This document shows positions 31,700 to 40,621 of a stretch of 64,000 nucleotides of DNA, in pieces. A model generated the notes under the pieces. That model was not told the DNA's origin and did not search any database. It worked only from the letters and a program-made list of their open reading frames with translations. Every line of letters starts with the position of its first letter. Position 1 is the first letter of the stretch. A program made the translations under genes and the position numbers. The stretch comes from GCA-2715965 sp047608975 (GTDB taxonomy: Bacteria; Verrucomicrobiota; Verrucomicrobiia; Limisphaerales; JAYPXF01), in NCBI GenBank assembly GCA_047608975.1, contig JBLFYM010000009.1, positions 1-64,000 of the forward strand, written 5' to 3'.

Positions 31700-33400
31700 C
31701 TAAACCGCCGACGACGAACTTCGTTTCTTACGCACCGGTCCGAGTCGAACGACGTTCTCCGGATCGAAGTCGGTCAGCTTCAACCAGTCTTCAGTGAGAT
31801 CCGTCGCCGGAAAGAGATCGTTTTCTTCATACTCCAATCGCAAAGCGTTCGCCAAATCGTCCCGGCTGATAGCAGGGTCTTTCGCGCCATCCACCGCGCG
31901 CCGGATGGCAAGACTCTTGGCCCGTTCGACCACTGCGGCAATGATGGCCCCGCTCGCGAGGTCGCCGCGATGCAGAACCTCCCGGCGGCCACTCCGATAG
32001 TCAACCTCCAGAAATTCATTCTCCGCGCTACGCGCAAAGTGGCTCGCTGAAACAAAATCAATCAAAGCATCGCGGTCTTCCGCCATGGGGAGAGAATCCT
32101 TGAGGTAGATATCGTAGATGGCCCGTGCGCCGTCAGCGTCCGGCCGTCTGACCCGAATCTTGCGATCGATCCGTCCGGGACGAAGGATTGCCGGATCGAT
32201 CAAATCAGCGCGATTCGAGGCCAGGATAACCACTGTATTCTGAAGCGGTTCAATCCCATCCATCTCTGTGCAAAACATCGGCACCACCGTACTGAGCATG
32301 CTGTTGAACCTCCCTGCATGCCGCGTGCCTAGAATTGATTCAGCCTCGTCGATGAAGAGGAATGCGAGCGAGCCGTCTTTCGCACGCTCCCGGCATTGGG
32401 CAAAGAGATCGCGAACCTGACGTTCACTTTCTCCCACCCACATGTTCAGAATCTCCGGCCCTTTCAGATGGAGAAAAAACTCCGGTCGATCCACGCCTGT
32501 CTCGGTAAGAATCTGTTGCCGCAGGTTGTACGCGGTGGCTTTGCCCAACAGGGTCTTCCCGCAGCCGGGAGGTCCATGCAGAAGGAAGCCTTTGGGAACA
32601 TGATGCTCGAACTTTTCGAAGAGATCGCGATGCAGAAAAGGCAGTTCGATCGTATCCCGAATTGCCGCCAATGCCTCGTCCTGACCACCAATCGCAGACC
32701 ACGGAACCGCAGTCACCGTCTCCAGCGAACGCTCGACCCGTTTTCCAATCCCAATCACCTCCAACGCCACGCGTTGATTCGAATCAAGCCGGATATCCAT
32801 CCCGGTCTTGAGTTTCTCCTTGGCCAGCAAATCCGATCGCTGGACCACCAATGATCCTCCCCCACCCTCTTGTCCAATCCTCAAACGACCTTCGGAAAGC
32901 AATTCATCGACTCGAACTATGGGCCCGTTCTTGTCAAATCCCAACGCAGCCACAATGGCATAGGCTTCGTTGCAAAGCAGACGCTGGCCGATCTGCAATT
33001 CCGTCACCGGAATAGTGGGATCAACCTTGCATACGTAGTCAGTCCCACTGACGCAGACATGAACCTGCTCACGTTCAAGAGCCCCGAGAAAAGTTCCCAT
33101 GCGTAGTGCAGGAGCGCGCAGTTTGTCCACGATCTCGTCGAACTTCTCCAACGCCTCGCGGGCGGCATCATTGGTCTCCTCCATCGCGGCGACGCGTTCG
33201 CGAAGATAGACGAGGTCGATGAGGGCACTGTTTCGGGAAGGGATCTTGGAAGCCACCAAGTCGAGAATCTGAAGAATGGAAAGTTGGTCCAATTCTTCCC
33301 GACTGAGCAGACCGCTGAGCGACACGTCTCCCTCATCCATCTCAAAAGGATCAGCGAGGGGATTGGACTGTTTACGCAGCGGATCCGGCGGTTCATCCAT
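31700..33400 (-). CDS. arc: AAA ATPase forming ring-shaped complexes (ARC/Mpa), proteasomal ATPase
   Basis: This 566-residue ATPase has an acidic Pro-rich N-terminus, one coiled coil (about 59-94) that would bind the modifier, OB-fold region(s) (about 100-220), an AAA domain with Walker A G-P-P-G-C-G-K-T at 276-283, Walker B L-F-I-D-E-A-E at 348-354, and Arg finger R-P-G-R at 407-410. It unfolds tagged proteins and feeds them to the proteasome. The C-terminus reads R-K-K-R-S-S-S-S-A-V, without the G-Q-Y-L type docking motif that lets Mpa bind the 20S alpha ring. It is the first gene of the modifier operon. Confidence 0.93.
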   Translation of the reverse strand: MDEPPDPLRKQSNPLADPFEMDEGDVSLSGLLSREELDQLSILQILDLVASKIPSRNSALIDLVYLRERVAAMEETNDAAREALEKFDEIVDKLRAPALRMGTFLGALEREQVHVCVSGTDYVCKVDPTIPVTELQIGQRLLCNEAYAIVAALGFDKNGPIVRVDELLSEGRLRIGQEGGGGSLVVQRSDLLAKEKLKTGMDIRLDSNQRVALEVIGIGKRVERSLETVTAVPWSAIGGQDEALAAIRDTIELPFLHRDLFEKFEHHVPKGFLLHGPPGCGKTLLGKATAYNLRQQILTETGVDRPEFFLHLKGPEILNMWVGESERQVRDLFAQCRERAKDGSLAFLFIDEAESILGTRHAGRFNSMLSTVVPMFCTEMDGIEPLQNTVVILASNRADLIDPAILRPGRIDRKIRVRRPDADGARAIYDIYLKDSLPMAEDRDALIDFVSASHFARSAENEFLEVDYRSGRREVLHRGDLASGAIIAAVVERAKSLAIRRAVDGAKDPAISRDDLANALRLEYEENDLFPATDLTEDWLKLTDFDPENVVRLGPVRKKRSSSSAV

Positions 33401-33691
33401 GCCCCGACTGTAACTCCGCGGAGGAGGATTTCAAACTGAATGGTGGAAACGAGATTTAACGTGTCCCCCCTCAGACCATTGGCAGGCCCCCTAATTCGCC
33501 GGACGGCAGAGTCACCCCCGACTAAATCACCCCGCTCTCCCAACATTGCGTGCTCGACGAGTTTCGAAAATGGAGTGAGGGAAAATCCTCCGGCAGGAAA
33601 CGGCATTGGACGCAGACCCAGCCAATCTCGCATTTTCCCGGCCACCGGGGACTTGTGCTACGCCCGCCTCCGTGCATCCTCCAAATCACCC

Positions 33692-34597
33692 ATGAATACC
33701 ACGCGAAGAAACTTCCTCAGTAGAGCTGCACTTGGCACGGCCGCGCTCCCCTTTCTCACCCCGCCATCAGCAACCGCAGCTACCAAGACGAAACCACTTT
33801 TCCAGATTTCGCTCGCTCAATGGACGCTGGTCAAAGAACTCAAGGCCGGTCGGATCGACAACCTGGAATTCGCAGAGGTCGCGAGCCGCCACCAGATCAT
33901 GGCGCTGGAATACGTGAATCAGTTCTTCATGGATAAGGCGGAAAATCGCCCCTACCTGAAACAGATGAAACAACGGGCCAGCGACGCCGGCGTGAAAAGT
34001 CTGCTCATCATGTGCGATCGCGAAGGACGCATCGGAGATCCGGACGCCGCAAAGCGGAAGCAGACAGTGGAGAACCATCGCAAGTGGATCAGCGCGGCGA
34101 AATTCCTCGGTTGTCATTCCATTCGAGTGAACGCCGGAAGTTCCGGGACTTGGGACGAACAACGCGATCTGGCGGCCGACGGACTCGCCCAGCTCACGGT
34201 CCATGGTGCCGATGCGGGAATCAATGTAATCGTGGAAAATCACGGTGGCCTGTCCAGCAATGGCAAATGGCTGGCATCGGTCATTCGGCAGGTGAATCAT
34301 CCGCGCTGCGGAACGCTTCCAGATTTCGGGAATTTCAAGATCGCCAACGGGGATACCTACGACTGCTACCTGGGAGTGAAGGAACTTATGCCGTGGGCAA
34401 AAGGGGTTTCAGTCAAGGACCACGCTTGGGACGACCAAGGCAACGCGATCAAAGTCGATTTCGTGAAAATGATAGAAATCGTTTTGGAGACCGGTTTCCG
34501 AGGCTATTGCGGAATCGAATTCGGCGGCTACGCCGGTTTGAATGATTCGCGCAAGGCATTGGAAAATGCCCGCAGGGCATTGGCTGTGAAGTTTTAG
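33692..34597 (+). CDS. Tat-exported sugar phosphate isomerase/epimerase-like protein
   Basis: This 301-residue protein is read from the ATG at 33692, which gives a twin-arginine signal (T-R-R-N-F-L-S-R-A-A-L-G-T-A). The mature part has the xylose-isomerase-like TIM barrel (S-L-A-Q-W-T-L, E-N-H-G-G-L-S-S, D-F-G-N-F, V-K-D-H-A-W-D and C-G-I-E-F), with metal-ligand Glu, Asp and His positions conserved. Exported proteins of this fold are abundant in Verrucomicrobia and Planctomycetes and their reactions are mostly unknown. It is convergent with the sulfatase gene that follows. Confidence 0.88.
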   Translation: MNTTRRNFLSRAALGTAALPFLTPPSATAATKTKPLFQISLAQWTLVKELKAGRIDNLEFAEVASRHQIMALEYVNQFFMDKAENRPYLKQMKQRASDAGVKSLLIMCDREGRIGDPDAAKRKQTVENHRKWISAAKFLGCHSIRVNAGSSGTWDEQRDLAADGLAQLTVHGADAGINVIVENHGGLSSNGKWLASVIRQVNHPRCGTLPDFGNFKIANGDTYDCYLGVKELMPWAKGVSVKDHAWDDQGNAIKVDFVKMIEIVLETGFRGYCGIEFGGYAGLNDSRKALENARRALAVKF

Positions 34598-34657
34598 TTT
34601 ACTCCGTATCGCAGCCCGTTGGAGTTCACGCTGCGGCCAAATTCAAACGCCACCAAT

Positions 34658-36421
34658 TCAGAGTTTTGTCACGTAGGCGTAATAGGCACCGCACTTGTTG
34701 CCATCTTTGTCCGAGAACTTCGCCCACATCTCGTCGTTGCCGGCTTCCAATTTTACCCGGAACTTTGCGTTCGTCGCACCTGCTTTGAGATTCGTGGTCA
34801 GTTCATTTCCTCCGAGAGTCAGGTGGGCCCGAACGGCCGAAAACGACTTTCCATCGTTCGCGCGATAAGCACGCGCTCCGGGAACTTGGGGGCCCGCGGG
34901 AATCGAAGCGCTGATTGCTTCGTTCAATGTCTTCGGCCAGCGGCGGAGTTCAACCTCGTAGTTACCGGTCTTGATCACCTTCACGGCCCAGAAGCCCGTG
35001 GATTTTTCCGCTGTCACCAGCTTGCGGATGTGGGCCTGATTCCACGGCGTGCTTCCGTCCGTGATCCAGTCATGTGAGGTCAGGCGAACCGGATTTGCCT
35101 TGGGGTGACCCAGATAAATCTCCGTTGTGAGTTTGAAGGACGGTTCCAGATCAGCCCACCACTTGTCATAGAAACCGGTCAGGCGCTGAACGACCTTCGG
35201 GTTCTTCTCAGCGATATTGTATCTCTGACCGGGATCGGCATCGATGTCGTACAGTTCCTTGCCATTGTTCAGGCGCCAGCGATCGGTCATGACCGCACTC
35301 TTGCGCCACTTGATCGGATCACGAACCCGTTGGGAGTCGGTGACGAGAATCCGATCGGGCCAGTTCTTGGCCGTGCCATAGAGCAGCGACTTGATGCTGG
35401 TCCCGTCAAACTTCACGCCCTTCGGTGCGGGAACGCCGCACATGTCGATCAAGGTAGGAACGACGTCCACATACGAAGTGATCTTCTTCACATCATGGCC
35501 GCCGCCAAGTTTTCCATTGGGCCAACTGATGAAGAACGGGACACGATGACCGCCATCATATTCGCTCCCTTTCTGCCCACGCATTCCGTCATTGAATATC
35601 TTGGCGCCACTGGAGGAGCCATTGTCCGTCGTGAAGATGAGAATGGTATCATCCTCAAGCCCGGTTTCACGGAGGAACGTCCGAAGTTTGCCGACGTTGT
35701 CGTCGATGTTCGCGATCATTCCGTAGAAGTTCGCCACGTTCACATGCAGCTGTTTGTAAGGAAGGCTGTATTTCACCGGCGAATGCATGGGGCCGTGCGG
35801 CGCGTTCATGCACAAGTAAACCAGGAACGGGTTATCCTTCTTCTGTTGTTCCTTCATGAACTTCTTAGCTTGGTTGAAGAAGACGTCCGTGCAGAAGCCC
35901 TTGGCTGGGACCGCTTTTCCGTTGAACCAGTAAGAGCCGTCGAAATAGGCATTGTCCCAGTAGTCAGGAGTCTGTCCGACTCCGCCGCCGCCATGGCGAT
36001 AGACCCATTCGAACCCGCGATCTTCCGGACGATACGGATAGTTGTCACCCAGGTGCCACTTGCCGATCATGGCGGTCGAATATCCGCCATCCTTGAAGAT
36101 CTGCCCGATCGTCACTTCGTTCGCGCGCAACATCGAGCGGCCCATGATCGTATGCCAAACCCCCGTGCGATTGGTCCAATGCCCGGTGATCAACGCGGCG
36201 CGCGTGGGCGAACAGGTGGGTGCCACATGGTAGTCTGTCAGACGAACACTCTCGTCGTGGAGCTTGTCGAGATTGGGTGTCTTCAACACCGGGTTCCCGT
36301 GACAGGAAAGATCGCCATAACCCTGATCATCGGTGATCACGATCACGACGTTGGGTTTCTTGGCATCAACCGATCCGGCGACGCAGGCAATGGCCGTAAG
36401 GAGGGAGAGGATTTTCTTCAT
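34658..36421 (-). CDS. Exported sulfatase (arylsulfatase family)
   Basis: This 587-residue protein has a signal peptide (1-20), an N-terminal metal-binding T-D-D-Q-G (30-34) and the signature C-S-P-T-R at 70-74, with Cys70 as the future formylglycine. G-K-W-H-L-G-D, D-N-G-S-S and G-H-R-V-P-F-F are the other family blocks. About 130 extra C-terminal residues resemble an added beta domain. It probably removes sulfate from an external glycan. The gene behind it, an isomerase-like protein, is on the same strand, 29 bases upstream. Confidence 0.94.
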   Translation of the reverse strand: MKKILSLLTAIACVAGSVDAKKPNVVIVITDDQGYGDLSCHGNPVLKTPNLDKLHDESVRLTDYHVAPTCSPTRAALITGHWTNRTGVWHTIMGRSMLRANEVTIGQIFKDGGYSTAMIGKWHLGDNYPYRPEDRGFEWVYRHGGGGVGQTPDYWDNAYFDGSYWFNGKAVPAKGFCTDVFFNQAKKFMKEQQKKDNPFLVYLCMNAPHGPMHSPVKYSLPYKQLHVNVANFYGMIANIDDNVGKLRTFLRETGLEDDTILIFTTDNGSSSGAKIFNDGMRGQKGSEYDGGHRVPFFISWPNGKLGGGHDVKKITSYVDVVPTLIDMCGVPAPKGVKFDGTSIKSLLYGTAKNWPDRILVTDSQRVRDPIKWRKSAVMTDRWRLNNGKELYDIDADPGQRYNIAEKNPKVVQRLTGFYDKWWADLEPSFKLTTEIYLGHPKANPVRLTSHDWITDGSTPWNQAHIRKLVTAEKSTGFWAVKVIKTGNYEVELRRWPKTLNEAISASIPAGPQVPGARAYRANDGKSFSAVRAHLTLGGNELTTNLKAGATNAKFRVKLEAGNDEMWAKFSDKDGNKCGAYYAYVTKL

Positions 36422-36449
36422 AAGGATTTCTTTGAAACGGATTCGAAAT

Positions 36450-37322
36450 TCAGAACTTCACTTTCCCAAGATAACTCAGGCTCTTGGCGATCTGATCACC
36501 TGCCCAGGGAGATTCATCTTCCAGGAAATATTGTTCGACTCCGACTTCCTTCGCAGCCTTCAACACCTCAGGCCAGTTCACTTGTCCGGTGCCGATCGTG
36601 ACGTCGTTCTTTACATCCGTCTTGCCCGCGAGCGATCCGGTTTCAACGCCCTGTTTGAGATCTTTCACGTGCATCAGTTTCCAACGGTCAGGGTATTTCC
36701 GCAGCAGCTTGGCCGGATCCTGTCCGGGAAACACGATCCACATGACGTCCATCTCGAAACTGACATACTCCTTCTTGCAACTTCGGATCAGCACGTCCGC
36801 CAACGTCTCGTCCCCCTGCGGTTCGAACTCAAATCCGTGGAGGTGATAGAAGAACGTCACGCCTTCCTTCGCCAAGGCCTTGCCCACCGTGTTGAAAACC
36901 CGAGCGGCCTCGCGCGTTTCCTTCAGGTCCCATTCAGCCTTATGCGCAGCCCACGCACAGCCGGCGTATTTCAATCCCAGCGCTTTGGAGTCAGCCACAA
37001 CACCTGCGACGTCGTCACGTAGACGTTTGAACGGAAAATGACTGCTGACCGCCTTGAGCCCGCGCTCTGCCAGCATCTTACGAAAGACGGCCGGCTTGTG
37101 CTTGAAGGTCGTGTAGAGTTCGACGTTCTTGATGCCGTAGGCCGCGACCTTGTCCAAGGTTGCAGGAATGCCTCGCGCAGTGAAATCCGCCCGCAGACTG
37201 TACAGCTGCAAACCGATCGGTCCCTTGAAGCTTTTACCGGTGCCTGCGCCGGCAGAAAGATCCCCGGCCCCCATTCCACACGCCAAGGTGGCGACCATTG
37301 AAACAACTCTGGTGAAATTCAT
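36450..37322 (-). CDS. Exported sugar phosphate isomerase/epimerase-like protein
   Basis: This 290-residue protein is read from the ATG at 37320-37322, with a signal peptide (V-S-M-V-A-T-L-A-C-G-M-G-A-G). The TIM-barrel blocks I-G-L-Q-L-Y-S-L-R, Y-H-L-H-G-F-E-F, E-M-D-V-M-W and H-V-K-D-L-K match the AP endonuclease 2/xylose isomerase-like superfamily. The downstream sulfatase gene starts 29 bases after its stop on the same strand, so the two are probably an operon acting on sulfated sugars. An ATG four codons upstream is an equally possible start. Confidence 0.87.
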   Translation of the reverse strand: MNFTRVVSMVATLACGMGAGDLSAGAGTGKSFKGPIGLQLYSLRADFTARGIPATLDKVAAYGIKNVELYTTFKHKPAVFRKMLAERGLKAVSSHFPFKRLRDDVAGVVADSKALGLKYAGCAWAAHKAEWDLKETREAARVFNTVGKALAKEGVTFFYHLHGFEFEPQGDETLADVLIRSCKKEYVSFEMDVMWIVFPGQDPAKLLRKYPDRWKLMHVKDLKQGVETGSLAGKTDVKNDVTIGTGQVNWPEVLKAAKEVGVEQYFLEDESPWAGDQIAKSLSYLGKVKF

Positions 37323-37901
37323 GGCGTGCAGCATAAAGAAGACAATCCGGGGTGCAAGTCCTCACGCTTGCTGCTCATACGGGAGTTTGGTCAATCGCCG
37401 CTCCAGAGCCTGTTCAGCGAATCAGACTTCCCAGGATTGCAACACGGATCGATATTGGCCACCGCGCAGATGTTGGACGCGGGGCGAAAATCCGAAGCGG
37501 GCGTCAGGGTTCCGGACTGGGCAACGGCCCTCGATCAGATCGTCGCGCAAAGAATCGCCGACACCAGGCTTCAAACCGAAATATGGCGACTGATTCACTC
37601 AAGAGGGCGCTCCAAGAGGGCGCTCCATATCGTGATGTCGAAGCACTACCTCCGTGTTTGGTACACTATCGCTTGTGGCCGCTTGAACGAATCAGCCCAC
37701 CCTAAACCGAAATTCGTTTTCGCCATTCGATTGTGCCTGTCACTCGCGATTGCATCGGCGATCAAGCCGAATCTATCCGGACGACCAATGATTGTGTCAA
37801 AAAGACTTTTGTCCCATGGCACCAGTTATTCTTCGAGTCGTCACAAATCACGAATCAGGACCGGCAGAAGAGTCACGACAAACCCGAGCCATCTCCTCTT
37901 C
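37323..37901. other. 579-base gap without a convincing gene
   Basis: A long plus-strand frame runs through here into the glycosyltransferase gene, but its composition and its antisense position suggest a shadow. No tRNA or other RNA structure was recognised. A 13-bp tandem duplication lies at 37600-37625. Confidence 0.5.
37600..37625. repeat. 13-bp tandem duplication
   Basis: The unit caagagggcgctc is present twice in direct succession, with no other copies in sight. It may be chance or a recent slippage. Confidence 0.6.
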
Positions 37902-39311
37902 TCAGTCTTGCTGTCCGAACTTCTTGCGCGGCATGGAGCCCCAATCCGTCCGCTTGGCAAGCGCCTGCCAGAAGCCTTGGAGACGCCACCAATTGTTCCA
38001 CTGCCGGTACCCGAAGTTTTCGACCACCGCGCAAAGCGTCAGCATGGCCAGATCCCGGGCCCGAACCGTTTTCGTGACCAACATTTCGAGGAGCAGCGAA
38101 CCGGTGGAAATAAAGACACCGTAAGTCACCGTCAGAGCGGCGTAGGCGACGAAAAACTCAGTGCTCACCCGTTCATAGTACCAAGTCAGCGGAATGATGA
38201 TGTAGCCGAAGAATTCAATCAGCGGCGCGATGACATCCATGAAAAAGAAGTAACCCATCCCCAACATGCCGACCCTGCCGTAAGAAGGGTTCATGATCAT
38301 ACCGCGATGTTTCCACATCGTTTGCAGCAACCCACGTTGCCACCGGCATCGTTGGGTCCCTAGCACCCGGTAGGAATCCGGTGCCTGTGTCCAGCAGACC
38401 GAATCGGGAACATATCGCATCTGATAGTCTTGGCGGTTCTCGATGAAATGGCGGTGCATCTTCACCACGATTTCCATATCCTCACCCACCGTGTCCCGAC
38501 TGTAACCACCAACGCTGATGGCGGCACTCCGCTTGAATAGCCCAAACGCGCCCGAGATGATCAGCATCGCGTTCAGGCGACTCCAGGCCAGACGGGCCAC
38601 CAGAAAGGCGCGTATGTACTCGATGCTTTGCAGCAGCGGAAAGACTTGCTTCGGGAGTTGCACTTCGACCACCTGACCCGAGTTTACCTTGCAGCCGTTG
38701 ACGATACGCAGGCGGCCACCGACCGCCACCATCTGCTCAGGTTCCTCCACAAACGGACGCATCACCTGCAACAGCGAGTCATGATCAAGAAGCGAATCGG
38801 CATCCACCGCACAGAAAAGTGGAAAGCGACTGAGATTGATTCCGGCGTTCAAAGCATCGGCCTTGCCGCCATTGTCTTTGTCCACCACGAGCAGTCGGGG
38901 AAATTCCACACAACCATACACGGCCTGGACTTTCTCGGTCGGCACTTCCATGTGCCAGGCGCGGTTGACTTCTGTCACCCCCAACCCCGCCTTGATTTCG
39001 GCCATGGTTTCGTCCGTCGAACCATCATTTACGACGATCACTTCGAACTCGGGATAGTGCAGCAAAAGTAATGAACGGATGTTATCGACGATCGTCTCGG
39101 CCTCGTTGTAGGCCGGCACAATGATGGAGATTGGCAGCGAAACGCCGCTCGTGAGCATGAACCAAGGGTCCGTAAGGGGAGCCGATCGCCGATGATGCAT
39201 CAGTTCGAAAAACGCCAGTATCAGCTGCAGCAGATGGATCGCACTGGTGACCAAAAGAAACGCCAGTACCGCGCCGTTGATCAGAGTGATGGCATCCCAA
39301 AAAAGATCCAT
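37902..39311 (-). CDS. Membrane family-2 glycosyltransferase
   Basis: This 469-residue processive-type GT2 enzyme has one N-terminal membrane helix and several C-terminal ones. Motifs are S-I-I-V-P-A-Y-N-E-A-E-T, V-V-N-D-G-S-T-D, K-A-D-A-L-N-A-G, the D-A-D-S nucleotide-sugar site, the G-E-D catalytic site and Q-R-C-R-W (Q-x-x-R-W). This set is found in PgaC/IcaA-like polysaccharide synthases. Its start shares one base with the stop of the HEAT-protein gene, so they are translated together. The polymer cannot be predicted. Confidence 0.92.
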   Translation of the reverse strand: MDLFWDAITLINGAVLAFLLVTSAIHLLQLILAFFELMHHRRSAPLTDPWFMLTSGVSLPISIIVPAYNEAETIVDNIRSLLLLHYPEFEVIVVNDGSTDETMAEIKAGLGVTEVNRAWHMEVPTEKVQAVYGCVEFPRLLVVDKDNGGKADALNAGINLSRFPLFCAVDADSLLDHDSLLQVMRPFVEEPEQMVAVGGRLRIVNGCKVNSGQVVEVQLPKQVFPLLQSIEYIRAFLVARLAWSRLNAMLIISGAFGLFKRSAAISVGGYSRDTVGEDMEIVVKMHRHFIENRQDYQMRYVPDSVCWTQAPDSYRVLGTQRCRWQRGLLQTMWKHRGMIMNPSYGRVGMLGMGYFFFMDVIAPLIEFFGYIIIPLTWYYERVSTEFFVAYAALTVTYGVFISTGSLLLEMLVTKTVRARDLAMLTLCAVVENFGYRQWNNWWRLQGFWQALAKRTDWGSMPRKKFGQQD

Positions 39312-40480
39312 TACGCCGGGGTTGTCTCCATCAAAACCCCATGCTCCCGCAAAACGTCATTCGCGATCAATGCCGCCCGGCCGGTGATTCCAATGGCACT
39401 TTTTTTCAAGGCAGCGAACCCGGGAGGTCCCATCTTGAACAGGCTGTCCGCGGCGTAATACCGAACCCACCAGCGGTTGTCGTTCAGCAGGTCAATCAAT
39501 CTGGGAATGGCCTTGGCGGCGCCCATACGGCCGAGACACTCCGCCGCGCGCGCCCGAATTTCCCCAACCGGATCCTCGGTCGCCCGGATGAGCGCCTCGA
39601 TCGAAAGCGGATCATAGAGCTGACTAAGTGCCTGCATGATCGCGAGCTGAAGCGCAATGCTCCGTCTGATGGGTTGCGGAGTATCGGCAAAACCGCGGTT
39701 CCTGGAAATGAATCGCGTCCCTTCAGTCGCCCCCAACCCAACGTCCGCATCAAGGACCGCAAGCAACGGCCTGACAGCGCGAATTTCTCCGATATAGCCC
39801 AGTGCATCCGCGGCGACGACCTTGACACTTTCGGGCACATTGGTATCCAAAACCGCCACCAATTCTGGAACCGCCTGCTTACCGAGCGATCGAAAAATCT
39901 GCTGCACGGCAAGTGAATGACTCGGGTCCACCATCGAAAGTCTTGCAACCAATCCGGCCACCGAACTCACTGAACCGAGCTTTGCGAGCGAGCGCGCCGC
40001 TTCGATACGCACATTCACCTCCGGATCATCCAAGGCATCCTCCAACACGTTCACCACGGTCGGATCCTTGAAATATCCCAGCACCACAGCAGACTCAGCC
40101 CGCCGCCACCATTTTGGTGAACGCAAATCCTTCAGGCTCTGTTGCTGAATGCCCAACTCCTTCATCAGGTGCACAACATTGTCGGCATACTCACCCCGGA
40201 CCTTTTGAAGCAGGTCAACAAACACCTTCGCCAAGAGGCGTTCGTCTCGCGGTTTGAGCTGTTTTTTGAAGGCAGGTATGAACTCCGGTTCTTCCAGATA
40301 CTCCATCGCCACCGCAAAAAGCTCTCTTCTTCGTCCGGCATCCTGCTCGCTTCGACGTCGTTGCACAGCCTGGAGCGCGATCAGAATTACAAGTGCAACA
40401 ATCGTCAACCCGGCGAGCACTGCGGAAATGTAGTGCACCAGCGAATAAAGTGTCATGTACTGCAACAGCTGTTCTGCCAT
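39311..40480 (-). CDS. HEAT-repeat protein with N-terminal membrane anchor, partner of the glycosyltransferase
   Basis: This 389-residue protein has a membrane helix at about 18-40, then a charged linker and HEAT-type repeats (for example A-A-R-S-L-A-K-L-G, A-D-A-L-G-Y-I-G, A-A-E-C-L-G-R-M-G) to the C-terminus. HEAT repeats form curved scaffolds for protein contacts. Overlap by one base with the downstream glycosyltransferase makes a scaffold or regulatory subunit of the synthase the simplest guess. It is divergent from gmd, with 141 bases between the starts. Confidence 0.85.
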   Translation of the reverse strand: MAEQLLQYMTLYSLVHYISAVLAGLTIVALVILIALQAVQRRRSEQDAGRRRELFAVAMEYLEEPEFIPAFKKQLKPRDERLLAKVFVDLLQKVRGEYADNVVHLMKELGIQQQSLKDLRSPKWWRRAESAVVLGYFKDPTVVNVLEDALDDPEVNVRIEAARSLAKLGSVSSVAGLVARLSMVDPSHSLAVQQIFRSLGKQAVPELVAVLDTNVPESVKVVAADALGYIGEIRAVRPLLAVLDADVGLGATEGTRFISRNRGFADTPQPIRRSIALQLAIMQALSQLYDPLSIEALIRATEDPVGEIRARAAECLGRMGAAKAIPRLIDLLNDNRWWVRYYAADSLFKMGPPGFAALKKSAIGITGRAALIANDVLREHGVLMETTPA

Positions 40481-40621
40481 CTGGTTGGTCTGGGAGAATA
40501 GGCCCGCAATTCACACCCGAAAAGGACAATTGCGCCCAGCGCTGGTGGAGATCGCCTGCCCGCAATCACGCGGAACTCTTGACTTGCCCAACAATTTGCC
40601 TTTCTACATCCTCCCCGGCGC

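Noticed and set aside
35105..36601. 498-codon plus-strand frame
   Set aside because: It is antisense to the sulfatase whose C-S-P-T-R signature is clear.
37326..38363. Long plus-strand frame of 345 codons
   Set aside because: Most of it is antisense to the well-supported glycosyltransferase gene, its composition is unlike a protein, and no motif is present.
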